From contig CAJVYQ010000001.1 of NCBI GenBank assembly GCA_913009825.1, positions 141,692-205,691 on the forward strand: a DNA stretch of 64,000 nt, given 5' to 3'. Within the stretch, counting starts at the first letter, position 1. Every line of letters starts with the position of its first letter. The position numbers and the translations under genes are program-made. Positions 18,867 through 26,630 of the stretch are shown here, in pieces. The notes beneath the pieces are model-generated. The model worked only from the letters and a program-made list of their open reading frames with translations. It searched no databases and was not told where the DNA came from. This DNA is from an uncultured Deferribacteres bacterium. Lineage in GTDB: Bacteria; Zhuqueibacterota; JdFR-76; DREG01.

Positions 18867-19002
18867 ATTGTGCCCACTCAGGCAGCCCACGAAAGACTCG
18901 ATAAAACACGAAAAAATGTAGATGAGACCGTTCGAGTATTTCGTGTGTTTTCTGCCTGCGTCAGACAGTTGTGGGCTGAATAGTCACCCAATTTTTTCAA
19001 TT

Positions 19003-19075
19003 TCTCTGCTTCCTCTGTGCGCTCTATGTTAAAAAAACATGCGTTCTAAAACGCAGAGACGCTGAGAGCGCAGAA
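19003..19075. repeat. Palindromic element (CTCTGC...GCAGAG type), copy 1
   Basis: TTCTCTGC...GCGCTC and GAGAGCGCAGAA pair across a loop holding a run of A. A better-preserved copy with the same centre is at 63902-63972. Both copies share the preceding stretch ATTTTTTCAATTTCTCTGC. Confidence 0.6.
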
Positions 19076-19358
19076 GCCGGTAAAGCCGTATTTTGTACTA
19101 AGCCTTTAGGCAGAACAGCAGCGGGGCAGGTACAGCCGGTACGAAGAGAAAGATCGATGAAAGATACATCCTCATTAAAGAGGAAAAAATGCCGGGCGGC
19201 AAAACCAAACGGATTCTGAAAGATAAAAAATCCGGCTTAATCATCCAGAAAATATCTTGATAAAAACCAAAATCCCATCTTACGTGTTTGATTGTGTGCG
19301 AAGAATTTGATTTATTGTCACACTTGAGTATTTTGAAAAATCGCAATCATCCGGCATT

Positions 19359-19439
19359 TTGTCATTCCCGAATGCTTTTATCGGGAATCCATTTTCCGGA
19401 TTAATGTGGATTCCCGCTTGAATCATGCGGGAATGACAA
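19359..19439. repeat. Palindromic element (TTGTCATTCCCG ends)
   Basis: TTGTCATTCCCG (19359-19370) and CGGGAATGACAA (19428-19439) are perfect inverted repeats. An inner pair, GGGAATCC and GGATTCCC, extends the hairpin. The related sequence ATCATTCCCGCATGCTTTTA lies inside the element at 47179-47298. Confidence 0.65.
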
Positions 19440-19566
19440 TTTCGCGTCTCGTACCGGAAAAGCGAAATGGAACAATTATTTCAAAGAACTAAAATGTTAC
19501 GATTTATTTAATTGCGTGGCAAATCTGTTTTTCGAAATGCATCTTTAAAAATTTACAGGAGGCTTG

Positions 19567-19761
19567 ATGCAGGTAGCAAAGGACAGTGTAGTATCGGTTC
19601 ATTATAAATTAACCCTGGATTCCGCTGAGGTGGTTGATTCATCCGTCGAACATGGCAATCCTTTGGTTTTTGTTGCCGGACAAAATCTGAATTTTGATAT
19701 TGAAATTATGGACGTCGGGCAGGCCACCCCGGAAGAGGTCGCCCACGGTCATGTTCATTAA
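19567..19761 (+). CDS. slyD: Internally deleted SlyD-type FKBP peptidyl-prolyl isomerase
   Basis: The 64-residue product joins the first 40 residues of a SlyD-like protein (VAKDSVVSVHYKLTLDS, then PLVFVAGQN) directly to the SlyD C-terminus (LNFDIEIMDVGQATPEE, then VAHGHVH). In complete SlyD, about 90-100 residues lie between: the rest of the FKBP domain, including the IPGLE segment, and the insert-in-flap chaperone domain. The join is in frame. The ribosome site AGGAGG before the ATG (19567) and the terminator are intact. It cannot form a normal FKBP active site, so it is probably inactive or vestigial, unless the deletion is an assembly artefact. The metal-binding His tail (HGHVH) remains. 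Confidence 0.75.
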   Translation: MQVAKDSVVSVHYKLTLDSAEVVDSSVEHGNPLVFVAGQNLNFDIEIMDVGQATPEEVAHGHVH

Positions 19762-19788
19762 ACGGTAAGGTTCATCGGCAAACTATTC

Positions 19789-19820
19789 GCCTGATCCGGA
19801 TTTTCGGATCAGGCTTTTTT
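19789..19820 (+). terminator. Rho-independent terminator of the slyD remnant
   Basis: GCCTGATCCG and CGGATCAGGC form a perfect 10-bp stem with a six-base loop followed by TTTTTT. Confidence 0.9.
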
Positions 19821-19846
19821 ATAGTAAGCCGGCTCAATCTTCTCAC

Positions 19847-22054
19847 TCAATTCAAATTCATGCTCAGCGCAATTCTTCCCCGCTCCGAATCGACCTTCAG
19901 CACTTTTACTTCGATGATATCTCCCACGGAAACAACTTCCATGGGACTCATGACCCGTTTCCCCATTTCGCTGCGGTGAACCAAACCGTCCTGTTTTACG
20001 CCGATGTCCACAAAAGCGCCGAAATCCACCACATTGCGCACGGTACCTTTCAGCAGCATCCCTTCGCGCAGGTCCTCCATCTTCATCACATCGCGGCGTA
20101 AGATCGGTTTGGGCATATCGGCGCGCGGATCCCGTCCCGGTTTCTCCAAATTGTCGATGATATCTTCCAGTGTGGGAACACCGACGGCGATGGAATTTGC
20201 CAGATCGGTCAAACTCTGTTTTTTTTCGTGGCTCCGTTCCCGGATCAGACCCCCCTTCGTACGAACCAATTCGATCTCCAGATTCAATTCCTGCAGCAGT
20301 TTTTGGGCTGCCGGGTAAGATTCAGGATGAATGGCGGTGTTATCAAACAGATTGTCGCTTTCCGGAATACGCAGAAAACCCGCACATTGCTCGAACGCTT
20401 TGGGACCCATCCCCTTCACATCGTGCAATTGTTTGCGATTTTTAAATTGGCCGTGTTCATCCCGGTATGCCGTAATGTTTTTTGCCAGGCGGGAATTGAG
20501 GCCGGAAACATATTTGAGCAACGCCCAGGATGCGGTGTTCAGATCTACACCGACAAAATTCACCACCGATTCAACCACCGTATCCAGCGCTTCGCTTAAA
20601 TTCCTTTGGTTCACATCATGCTGATACAAACCGACACCGATGGCTTTGGGATCGATTTTTACTAATTCAGACAACGGGTCCAGCAAACGACGGGCGATAG
20701 AAATATTGCCGCGCATACTGGCTTCCAGGTCAGGGAATTCTTCTTTAGCCAAAGGCGAAGCGGAATAAACGGAAGCGCCTGCCTCGCTGACAATAGCGTA
20801 AACCAGATCCGGTAGTTTCTCCTGAATTAATTCGGCAACCAACTGTTCCGTTTCGCGGGAGGCGGTGCCGTTGCCGATGGCGACAATATCCACAAAATGT
20901 TTATTGGCCAGATCCACAATGGTACGTCTGGCGCCCTGCCGGTCTTTTTGCGGCGGATGGGGATAAATGGTTGCACCCTCAATATATTTGCCGGTTTCAT
21001 CGATCACGGCAACTTTGCAGCCGGTACGGAATCCGGGATCGATACCCATGATTCGTTTATTCTTTATCGACGCCTGCAGCAACAGATTGCGTAAATTCTC
21101 CGCAAAAATTTTGATAGCATGATGTTCGGCTTTTTCGGTCGCTTCATTCCGAATCTCCCGCTCGATGGAAGGTGAAATTAATCGCTCATAAGAATCCAGA
21201 ACCGATTCTTCCAAATGGTCGATGAAAACAGACAAATGATTGGTGATAATCCGGTCGTTCAACAGTTTAATCAAACGATCCTTTTCCAAATCGATGCTCA
21301 CGCGCAGCATTCCCTCCTTTTCGCCCCGGTTCATGGCCAGAATCCGGTGCGGCCGGATCTGTTTTACCGCTTCTTTGTACTCATAATACATTTCAAAAGG
21401 GGAGCGAACTTTTTCATCTTTTGCTTCACTTACCAATTGTCCGCGATGATAGGAGAATTCCCGCACAATCTGCCGGATATCGGCATTTTCGGAAATCATC
21501 TCGGCCACAATATCCCGGGCGCCCTGTAATGCCTCTGCCGCCGTCGTTACTCCTTTATCTTCATCGATGAACGATTCCGCATGTTCTTCCGGCGTTCCTT
21601 CTGTGGTCTGCTGTTCCCGGATTAACATGGCCAGAAGTTCTAACCCTTTGGCTTTGGCGACGGTGCCCCGGGTTTTACGTTTCGGTTTGTACGGCAGATA
21701 AAGGTCTTCCACTTCCTGCATTTTTAACGATCGGCAGATGCGGCGGCGCAACTCATCCGTTAGCTTTTCCTGTTCATCGATTGTTTTCAGCACTGTCTGC
21801 TTCCGGTTTTCCAAATTGCGCAGATAGTTTATGTGGGATTGAATCAGGCGAATCTGCTCTTCGTCTAACTTTCCGGTTACTTCTTTCCGGTAGCGGGCGA
21901 TGAAAGGAACTGTGCTTTCATCGTCCAGAAGTTCGATGGTGTTTTTTACCTGCACGGGACGCAGGTGCAGCTCACCGGCAATGATTTCAATCATTCGATC
22001 CGGTTCTGTACACCGGTATTTGTTTGTTTCAATACTGTTTTGGTTTTCCGTCAT
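19847..22054 (-). CDS. tex: Tex family RNA-binding transcriptional accessory protein
   Basis: The 735-residue protein has the complete Tex architecture. The helical N-terminal domain holds VPFIARYRKEVTGKLDEEQI (about 50-70) and LYLPYKPKRKTRGTVAKAKG (about 118). The YqgF-like domain has IMGIDPGFRTGCKVAVIDE (about 342) and AIGNGTASRETE. The paired helix-hairpin-helix region has VGLYQHDVNQ and LNTASWALLKYVSGLN. The C-terminal S1 domain starts at GMLLKGTVRNVVDFGAFVDI and ends at RIALSMNLN. Tex binds nucleic acid and affects transcription and RNA turnover in the cytoplasm. It is convergent with the slyD remnant and divergent from the cytochrome gene. Confidence 0.96.
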   Translation of the reverse strand: MTENQNSIETNKYRCTEPDRMIEIIAGELHLRPVQVKNTIELLDDESTVPFIARYRKEVTGKLDEEQIRLIQSHINYLRNLENRKQTVLKTIDEQEKLTDELRRRICRSLKMQEVEDLYLPYKPKRKTRGTVAKAKGLELLAMLIREQQTTEGTPEEHAESFIDEDKGVTTAAEALQGARDIVAEMISENADIRQIVREFSYHRGQLVSEAKDEKVRSPFEMYYEYKEAVKQIRPHRILAMNRGEKEGMLRVSIDLEKDRLIKLLNDRIITNHLSVFIDHLEESVLDSYERLISPSIEREIRNEATEKAEHHAIKIFAENLRNLLLQASIKNKRIMGIDPGFRTGCKVAVIDETGKYIEGATIYPHPPQKDRQGARRTIVDLANKHFVDIVAIGNGTASRETEQLVAELIQEKLPDLVYAIVSEAGASVYSASPLAKEEFPDLEASMRGNISIARRLLDPLSELVKIDPKAIGVGLYQHDVNQRNLSEALDTVVESVVNFVGVDLNTASWALLKYVSGLNSRLAKNITAYRDEHGQFKNRKQLHDVKGMGPKAFEQCAGFLRIPESDNLFDNTAIHPESYPAAQKLLQELNLEIELVRTKGGLIRERSHEKKQSLTDLANSIAVGVPTLEDIIDNLEKPGRDPRADMPKPILRRDVMKMEDLREGMLLKGTVRNVVDFGAFVDIGVKQDGLVHRSEMGKRVMSPMEVVSVGDIIEVKVLKVDSERGRIALSMNLN

Positions 22055-22181
22055 CCTGAGTAGACTCCCTGAAATATCCGTTTTATTTTGTAGATAAAAA
22101 TGATACGATTATTTTTGTTTTAATTCAAGAAGTAAATGACTTCTTTTTTTTCAGAGAGTTCAATTTTTTCGCCTTTTTTAC

Positions 22182-22210
22182 TTGACACCTCAATAAGGAA
22201 ACAGTATATT
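22182..22210 (+). promoter_or_regulatory. Sigma-70 type promoter of the octaheme cytochrome gene
   Basis: TTGACA (22182-22187) and TATATT (22205-22210) are separated by exactly 17 bases, close to the housekeeping consensus. Transcription would start near 22217, about 50 bases before the ATG. It is the best promoter match I noticed in the window. Confidence 0.65.
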
Positions 22211-22228
22211 TAAGACAAATGACTCTTA
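22211..22228 (+). promoter_or_regulatory. Candidate operator over the transcription start
   Basis: TAAGA and TCTTA arms are separated by eight bases, directly after the -10 box. The sequence ACTCTTA recurs upstream of the Rrf2 gene (about 23607). A binding site for that Rrf2 regulator is possible but speculative. Confidence 0.25.
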
Positions 22229-22269
22229 TATCTTTTTATGAATCATCAACAAATCGAAAGGAACTGCCG

Positions 22270-23514
22270 ATGAAAAAAATATTTTTAACCGGTTTTATGC
22301 TGATTTTTGTCTGGACCCTGTCCGCTTCGGCGCAGGATTGTATCACCTGCCATCAGAAAATTACTCCTAACATCGTGAAAGACTGGAAATTGAGTAAACA
22401 CAGTGAGAATTATGTGGATTGCTCAACCTGCCATGGCGATGCACACATGTCGGCAGCCGATGTGGCCAAAGTAAAAATTCCAACGCCGGAAACATGCGCA
22501 GACTGCCATGAAGAAAAAGTGGCTGAATTCAAAAAAGGGAAGCATGCGGCTGCCTGGGCGGCCCTCAATGCCATGCCCACTACTCACGAGATGCCCATGG
22601 AATTGGTGGAAGGAATGAAAGGCTGCGGCGGTTGTCACAAAATCGGTTTGAAATCGGAGGAGGATATCAAGAAATTGAAGGCTAATGGCGCCGGTTTTGG
22701 CACCGCCTCATGTGACGCCTGTCATACGCGGCACACCTTTTCCAAGAAGGAAGCACAACAGCCGCAAGCCTGCCAAACCTGCCATACCGGTTTCGATCAT
22801 CCCCAATGGGAAATGTACTCCGGTTCAAAACACGGCGTTCGGGCATTATTGAGGCAGACCGGTGTCCTTCACCCGGATACTCCTGCGCCAACCTGCCAGA
22901 CCTGCCACATGCAGGAGGGGAATCATGAAGTACGGACGGCATGGGGATTTTTAGCGGTTCGTCTGCCGCTGCCGGAGGATGAACAGTGGAAAGCGGATCA
23001 GATTACCATTTTGCAGGCATTGGGTGTGCTTGACCCCGCCGGAAAACCTACCGCGCGCCTGGATATGGTGAAAGCGGCGGATGTAGCCAGATTGACCCAG
23101 GAAGACTGGGACCGGGAACGAAACAAAATGATCGCTACTTGTAGTGAATGCCATTCCGAAAATTTCGCCAAAGCAGAATTGGAAAAAGGTGACGGCATGA
23201 TTAAACAGGCCGACCGTCTTTTAGCTGAGGCCATTCGAATTATCGCCGGGTTGTACAAAGACGGCGTTTTGCAAAAACCGGATTCTTATGCTTACGCTTT
23301 TCCCGATCTGCTTACTTTTCACGATGCCCCCACCCCCATCGAACAAAAGCTTTTTGTAATGCATCTGGAACACAGGATGCGAACATTTCAGGGAACATTC
23401 CACGCTAATCCGGATTATGCGTTGTGGTACGGCTGGAGTGAGATGAAACGGGATCTGTCGGAAATAAAAATGATGGCGGAAGATTTACGCGCAAAAGCAA
23501 AGAAAACAGAATAG
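22270..23514 (+). CDS. Octaheme c-type cytochrome, hydroxylamine oxidoreductase (HAO)-like
   Basis: The ATG at 22270 has GAAAGGA upstream and starts a clear Sec signal peptide (MKKIFLTGF... to about residue 22); an earlier in-frame ATG has neither. The 414-residue periplasmic protein has eight CxxCH heme sites, with first cysteines at about 24, 51, 76, 119, 148, 168, 209 and 291. SKHGVRALL, TCQTCHMQEGNHE and NPDYALWYGW are typical of the HAO family. Family members oxidise hydroxylamine or, in the reductive branch, reduce nitrite or hydroxylamine. The Rrf2 and polyferredoxin neighbours and the absence of ammonia-oxidation genes favour the reductive role, by inference. It has its own promoter and terminator. 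Confidence 0.85.
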   Translation: MKKIFLTGFMLIFVWTLSASAQDCITCHQKITPNIVKDWKLSKHSENYVDCSTCHGDAHMSAADVAKVKIPTPETCADCHEEKVAEFKKGKHAAAWAALNAMPTTHEMPMELVEGMKGCGGCHKIGLKSEEDIKKLKANGAGFGTASCDACHTRHTFSKKEAQQPQACQTCHTGFDHPQWEMYSGSKHGVRALLRQTGVLHPDTPAPTCQTCHMQEGNHEVRTAWGFLAVRLPLPEDEQWKADQITILQALGVLDPAGKPTARLDMVKAADVARLTQEDWDRERNKMIATCSECHSENFAKAELEKGDGMIKQADRLLAEAIRIIAGLYKDGVLQKPDSYAYAFPDLLTFHDAPTPIEQKLFVMHLEHRMRTFQGTFHANPDYALWYGWSEMKRDLSEIKMMAEDLRAKAKKTE

Positions 23515-23530
23515 TTAGGTCCGAAACCAC

Positions 23531-23570
23531 AGAAGCTGACCTTCTTGAAGAAGGTCGGCTTCTTTTTTTT
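23531..23570 (+). terminator. Rho-independent terminator of the octaheme cytochrome gene
   Basis: AGAAGC.GACCTTCTT and AAGAAGGTC.GCTTCT form a long stem with one mismatch, followed by eight T. It starts 17 bases past the stop. Confidence 0.9.
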
Positions 23571-23624
23571 GAAAATTTTATTTTTTAACATTTTAGGATA
23601 AAAAACTCTTAATAGCGGGAAAAA

Positions 23625-24074
23625 ATGATTCTGTCTAAAACGTGTGATTATGCAATGCGGGCTGTCTTTTATATTGCAGCACAAAAAGAGCGAAAATTTA
23701 TACCGATACGGGAAGTGTCTGAAAAACTGGATATTTCGTTTCATTTTTTAACTAAAATTCTGCAGGTGTTAACCCGGGCACATATTCTGGTTTCTTTTAA
23801 GGGACCTAATGGCGGTATCGCATTGGCATGCCCGGCGGAATCCATTTCACTTTCCGATATCAGCAAGGCCATCGACGGGTCTAAAATTTATGAAGAGTGT
23901 ATTCTCGGTCTGGATCAGTGCGGCGATGAGAATCCCTGTCCGTTGCATAATGAATGGAAAAGAATCAGAGATCAGATACAGAATCTTTTTGACAAAACCA
24001 CTTTTGCCGAAGTAGCGGAAAAAATAAATTGTGGCGAATTCAGAATAACGAATTTGCTCAAAAAAAATAAATAA
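23625..24074 (+). CDS. Rrf2 family transcriptional regulator, Fe-S type (NsrR/IscR-like)
   Basis: The 149-residue protein starts ILSKTCDYAMRAVFYIA and has the winged-helix reading IPIREVSEKLDISFHFLTKI (about 25-45) and KGPNGGIALACP, all typical of Rrf2. The cluster-binding loop has three cysteines in the arrangement EECILGLDQCGDENPCPLHN (about 90-110). This matches regulators that carry a [2Fe-2S] or [4Fe-4S] cluster, such as NsrR (nitric-oxide sensor) and IscR. Because it sits between an HAO-like cytochrome gene and hemerythrin and polyferredoxin genes, an NO or nitrite sensing role is the best guess. It probably heads the operon that follows; the next gene starts 27 bases after its stop. 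Confidence 0.88.
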   Translation: MILSKTCDYAMRAVFYIAAQKERKFIPIREVSEKLDISFHFLTKILQVLTRAHILVSFKGPNGGIALACPAESISLSDISKAIDGSKIYEECILGLDQCGDENPCPLHNEWKRIRDQIQNLFDKTTFAEVAEKINCGEFRITNLLKKNK

Positions 24075-24101
24075 AAAGGTAAAAAACAGAGATGTACAAA
24101 T

Positions 24102-25202
24102 ATGTCAACACAGTCGGAAAATAGATCAGCCAATGAGAGAAAAATTGAAAATGCTGCAACTTTTAAGGTTTATCCTTATCGGAGAATGGTTCAATTTGGA
24201 TTTCTGCTGCTGACCATCTGGATTGGTATCGAATTTATCGTCTGGGTGAAGCAGCTTGAATCCGGTTTGTCGCCGACCCTGTCTCGTCCGCCCGGTGTGG
24301 AAGTGTTTTTACCGCTAAGCGCCCTGATCAGTCTGAAATACTGGTTGTTAACAGGAGTGTTCAACTTAATTCATCCGTCCGGTCTGGTTATTTTCATGAT
24401 TGTTCTGGCAACCGGCGTTCTGTTAAAAAAAGGGTTTTGCAGCTGGGTTTGTCCTTTTGGCCTGCTTTCCGAATATCTCGCCAAAATTCATATTGTGTTA
24501 TTTGACCGGATCAGAAAGATTCCCGGTTGGCTGGATTATCCGTTGCGAAGTTTAAAATATCTGCTGCTTTTGTTTTTCGGCGGTTCCATTCTGTTTGGGA
24601 TGAATGTGCTCCGGCTTGAGCAATTTATCAACAGCCCATATAACAAAGTGGCCGATATCAAAATGTTACAATTTTTTGCCAATATGTCCGACGTCACGTT
24701 GTGGACGCTGGTTATTCTGGTTTTGCTGTCTATACTGATCCCCTATTTCTGGTGCCGTTATCTTTGTCCCTACGGCGCATTGCTCGGCATGATAAGCTGG
24801 TTCAGTCCGTTGAAAATTCACAGAAATGCGGAAAGTTGCATCGATTGCGATAAATGTACCAATGTCTGTCCGGCCGGAATTCAAGTTCACAAGGCAAACG
24901 CCGTTTTTTCCGACGAATGTAACGCCTGTCTGGAGTGTGTGGATGCATGTCCCGTAAAAGATACTTTGTATTTATCCGTAACAAAAAAACAATGGAAATT
25001 ATCGCGTAAAGCCTATCTTTTTATCCTTATCGGCTTGTTTGTCCTGGGAACGGCCATGGCAAAAATTTCGGGATTTTGGCAGAACAACATCAGTACAAAG
25101 GAATACCAATATTATATCAAAAGAATGAATGAACCGGTTTACAATCATAACCGGGGCGCTGTGCCGGATTATGAAGGGAAAAGTGATCAATCCAGGAAAT
25201 GA
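24102..25202 (+). CDS. NapH/NosR/CcoG-like membrane polyferredoxin
   Basis: The 366-residue membrane protein has about five hydrophobic helices (around 30-48, 85-110, 148-168, 200-222 and 300-320). Two cytoplasmic CxxxCP motifs characterise NapH and the NosR C-terminus: CSWVCPFGLLSEYLA and CRYLCPYGALLG. Two [4Fe-4S] ferredoxin motifs follow, CIDCDKCTNVCPAG and CNACLECVDACP. Such proteins pass electrons between the quinone pool and periplasmic reductases or their maturation factors. It lies 27 bases after the Rrf2 gene and 30 before the DUF438 gene, so one operon is likely, and it may feed the octaheme cytochrome. The exact partner is an inference. Confidence 0.87.
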   Translation: MSTQSENRSANERKIENAATFKVYPYRRMVQFGFLLLTIWIGIEFIVWVKQLESGLSPTLSRPPGVEVFLPLSALISLKYWLLTGVFNLIHPSGLVIFMIVLATGVLLKKGFCSWVCPFGLLSEYLAKIHIVLFDRIRKIPGWLDYPLRSLKYLLLLFFGGSILFGMNVLRLEQFINSPYNKVADIKMLQFFANMSDVTLWTLVILVLLSILIPYFWCRYLCPYGALLGMISWFSPLKIHRNAESCIDCDKCTNVCPAGIQVHKANAVFSDECNACLECVDACPVKDTLYLSVTKKQWKLSRKAYLFILIGLFVLGTAMAKISGFWQNNISTKEYQYYIKRMNEPVYNHNRGAVPDYEGKSDQSRK

Positions 25203-25231
25203 AAAGATGAACAATAAACAGGAGATTCCTA

Positions 25232-26476
25232 ATGAGTGAATTAATAAATAATGTGAAAAAACGCAGGGATCTGTTAAAACACATGATCCGGCAAATAAAT
25301 GACGGCGAGGCGCCGGCAGCAGTGCGAACACAATTAGTGCGCATGCTGGGGCAGGTGCCCTACGCGGATGTCCTGATGGTGGAACAGGAATTGATCGGTG
25401 AAGGGATGAAGCAAAAGGATGTGCTGCGTTTGTGTGATTTGCACACAGAAGCCCTGAAAGGAAACATCGATCAGAGCGGGGCTAAAACTGCGCCTTCGGG
25501 TCATCCGGTTTTTGTGTTTAGGAAGGAAAACCGGGCGTTGGAGTGGGAACTGGCGTCGGCGAATAAATTGTATTCGGAAATTGCTGATAAGAAAGATAAG
25601 GAAGATGTTACCCGTTTATTCATGGAATTGCATCAGCGCTTCAATTCCCTTTTGGATGTGGAGAAACACTATCTGCGCAAAGAAAACCTGCTCTTTCCTT
25701 ATCTGGAAAAACATGAGATCACGGGTCCGTCGACGGTTATGTGGAATAAGCATGATCTAACCCGGCAATACCTGAAATCTGCCATGGAGGCGTTTGCGGC
25801 CGCACAAAAAATAAACGCCGGAGAAGCAAAATCTGTTATCGATTTGGTTCTGCGACCCGCTTCGGAATCCATTGAAGATATGATTTACCGGGAGGAGCAA
25901 ATTCTGTTTCCCATGAGTTTGGATACACTGAATGATACGGAATGGTACCAAATCTCTCTGCAAAGTCTGGAGATAGGTTTCTGCCTGTACGATCCGCAAG
26001 AAAAATGGCGGCCGGAAATTAGAAATCTTTCCCAAATTGCAGGAAAAGAGACCAAACGAATTCAATTGCCCAGCGGCAGTTTTACACCGGAGGAGCTTAC
26101 GGCCGTTCTAAATACCATCCCTTTCGATTTAACTTTTGTTGATAAAGACGATACAGTGCGATTTTTTACGCAGGGCAGAGAACGCATTTTTTCCAGATCC
26201 CGGGCAATTTTAGGAAGGAAAGTCCAGAATTGTCATCCTCCTTCCAGTGTTTATATTGTTGAAAAAATTCTGGCAGATTTTAAAGCCGGTAAAGGAGATC
26301 AGGCCAGATTTTGGATCGATATGAAAGGCCGGTTTATCATCATTGAATATCATGCCATGCGAGATGCGCAGGGAAATTACCTCGGCACACTGGAGGTGAG
26401 TCAAAATTTGACTGAAAAACGATTATTGGAAGGTGAACAACGTTTGTTGTCTTATATTAAAGAAGGTGAAAAATGA
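25232..26476 (+). CDS. DUF438, hemerythrin and PAS domain protein
   Basis: The 414-residue soluble protein has three parts. A DUF438 domain (about 1-70) holds LKHMIRQINDGEAP and VPYADVLMVEQELIGEGM. A hemerythrin-like bundle (about 85-235) has candidate ligands in PVFVFRKENRALEWEL, MELHQRF, VEKHYLRKENLLFPYLE and MWNKHDLTR. A PAS domain (about 280-405) has LTFVDKDDTVRFF, KVQNCHPPSS and MRDAQGNYLGTLEVSQ. It is a longer paralogue of the protein at 17669-18625. DUF438 proteins are linked to redox or nitrogen-oxide responses; the precise signal is unknown. It has an AGGAG-like site before the ATG and follows the polyferredoxin by 30 bases. Confidence 0.86.
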   Translation: MSELINNVKKRRDLLKHMIRQINDGEAPAAVRTQLVRMLGQVPYADVLMVEQELIGEGMKQKDVLRLCDLHTEALKGNIDQSGAKTAPSGHPVFVFRKENRALEWELASANKLYSEIADKKDKEDVTRLFMELHQRFNSLLDVEKHYLRKENLLFPYLEKHEITGPSTVMWNKHDLTRQYLKSAMEAFAAAQKINAGEAKSVIDLVLRPASESIEDMIYREEQILFPMSLDTLNDTEWYQISLQSLEIGFCLYDPQEKWRPEIRNLSQIAGKETKRIQLPSGSFTPEELTAVLNTIPFDLTFVDKDDTVRFFTQGRERIFSRSRAILGRKVQNCHPPSSVYIVEKILADFKAGKGDQARFWIDMKGRFIIIEYHAMRDAQGNYLGTLEVSQNLTEKRLLEGEQRLLSYIKEGEK

Positions 26477-26517
26477 GTGAAAAAATGTAACCGGTCACAG
26501 GAGTAAAAATTAACACT

Positions 26518-26613
26518 CGCCTGAAGCTGAAGCAACAGGCTTGAATATGGAAGCACCCTAAAGGGCGCTTTAGCGTCCTTCCACTTTTGAGCCTGAGGAT
26601 TTATCCTCAGGCG
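26518..26613. repeat. Intercistronic hairpin element
   Basis: CGCCTGA (26518) and TCAGGCG (26613) close a 96-bp unit that contains three smaller hairpins, including GGCGCTTTAGCG and CTGAGGATTTATCCTCAG. It lies between two genes that otherwise look like one operon and may act as an RNA-stability or attenuation element, or be a REP-like repeat. Confidence 0.5.
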
Positions 26614-26630
26614 GTATTGCGAACATCCCT

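Larger units (their letters stand above)
18626..19566. other. Degenerate intergenic region with gene remnant and palindromes
   Basis: This 940-bp stretch has no intact gene. It contains a short mobA-like C-terminal remnant (18768-18866), a repeat block with CAGCCCAC and GTGGGCTG halves around 18870-18990, the palindrome at 19003-19075 and the GTCATTCCCG palindrome at 19359-19439. An open stretch on the plus strand (19102-19260) has no start or family I can name. Confidence 0.5.

Noticed and set aside
19102..19260. Open plus-strand stretch reading IKEEKMPGGKTKRILKDKKS
   Set aside because: It has no start codon near its beginning and I cannot match it to a family; it could be a decayed gene end, but the evidence is too thin.
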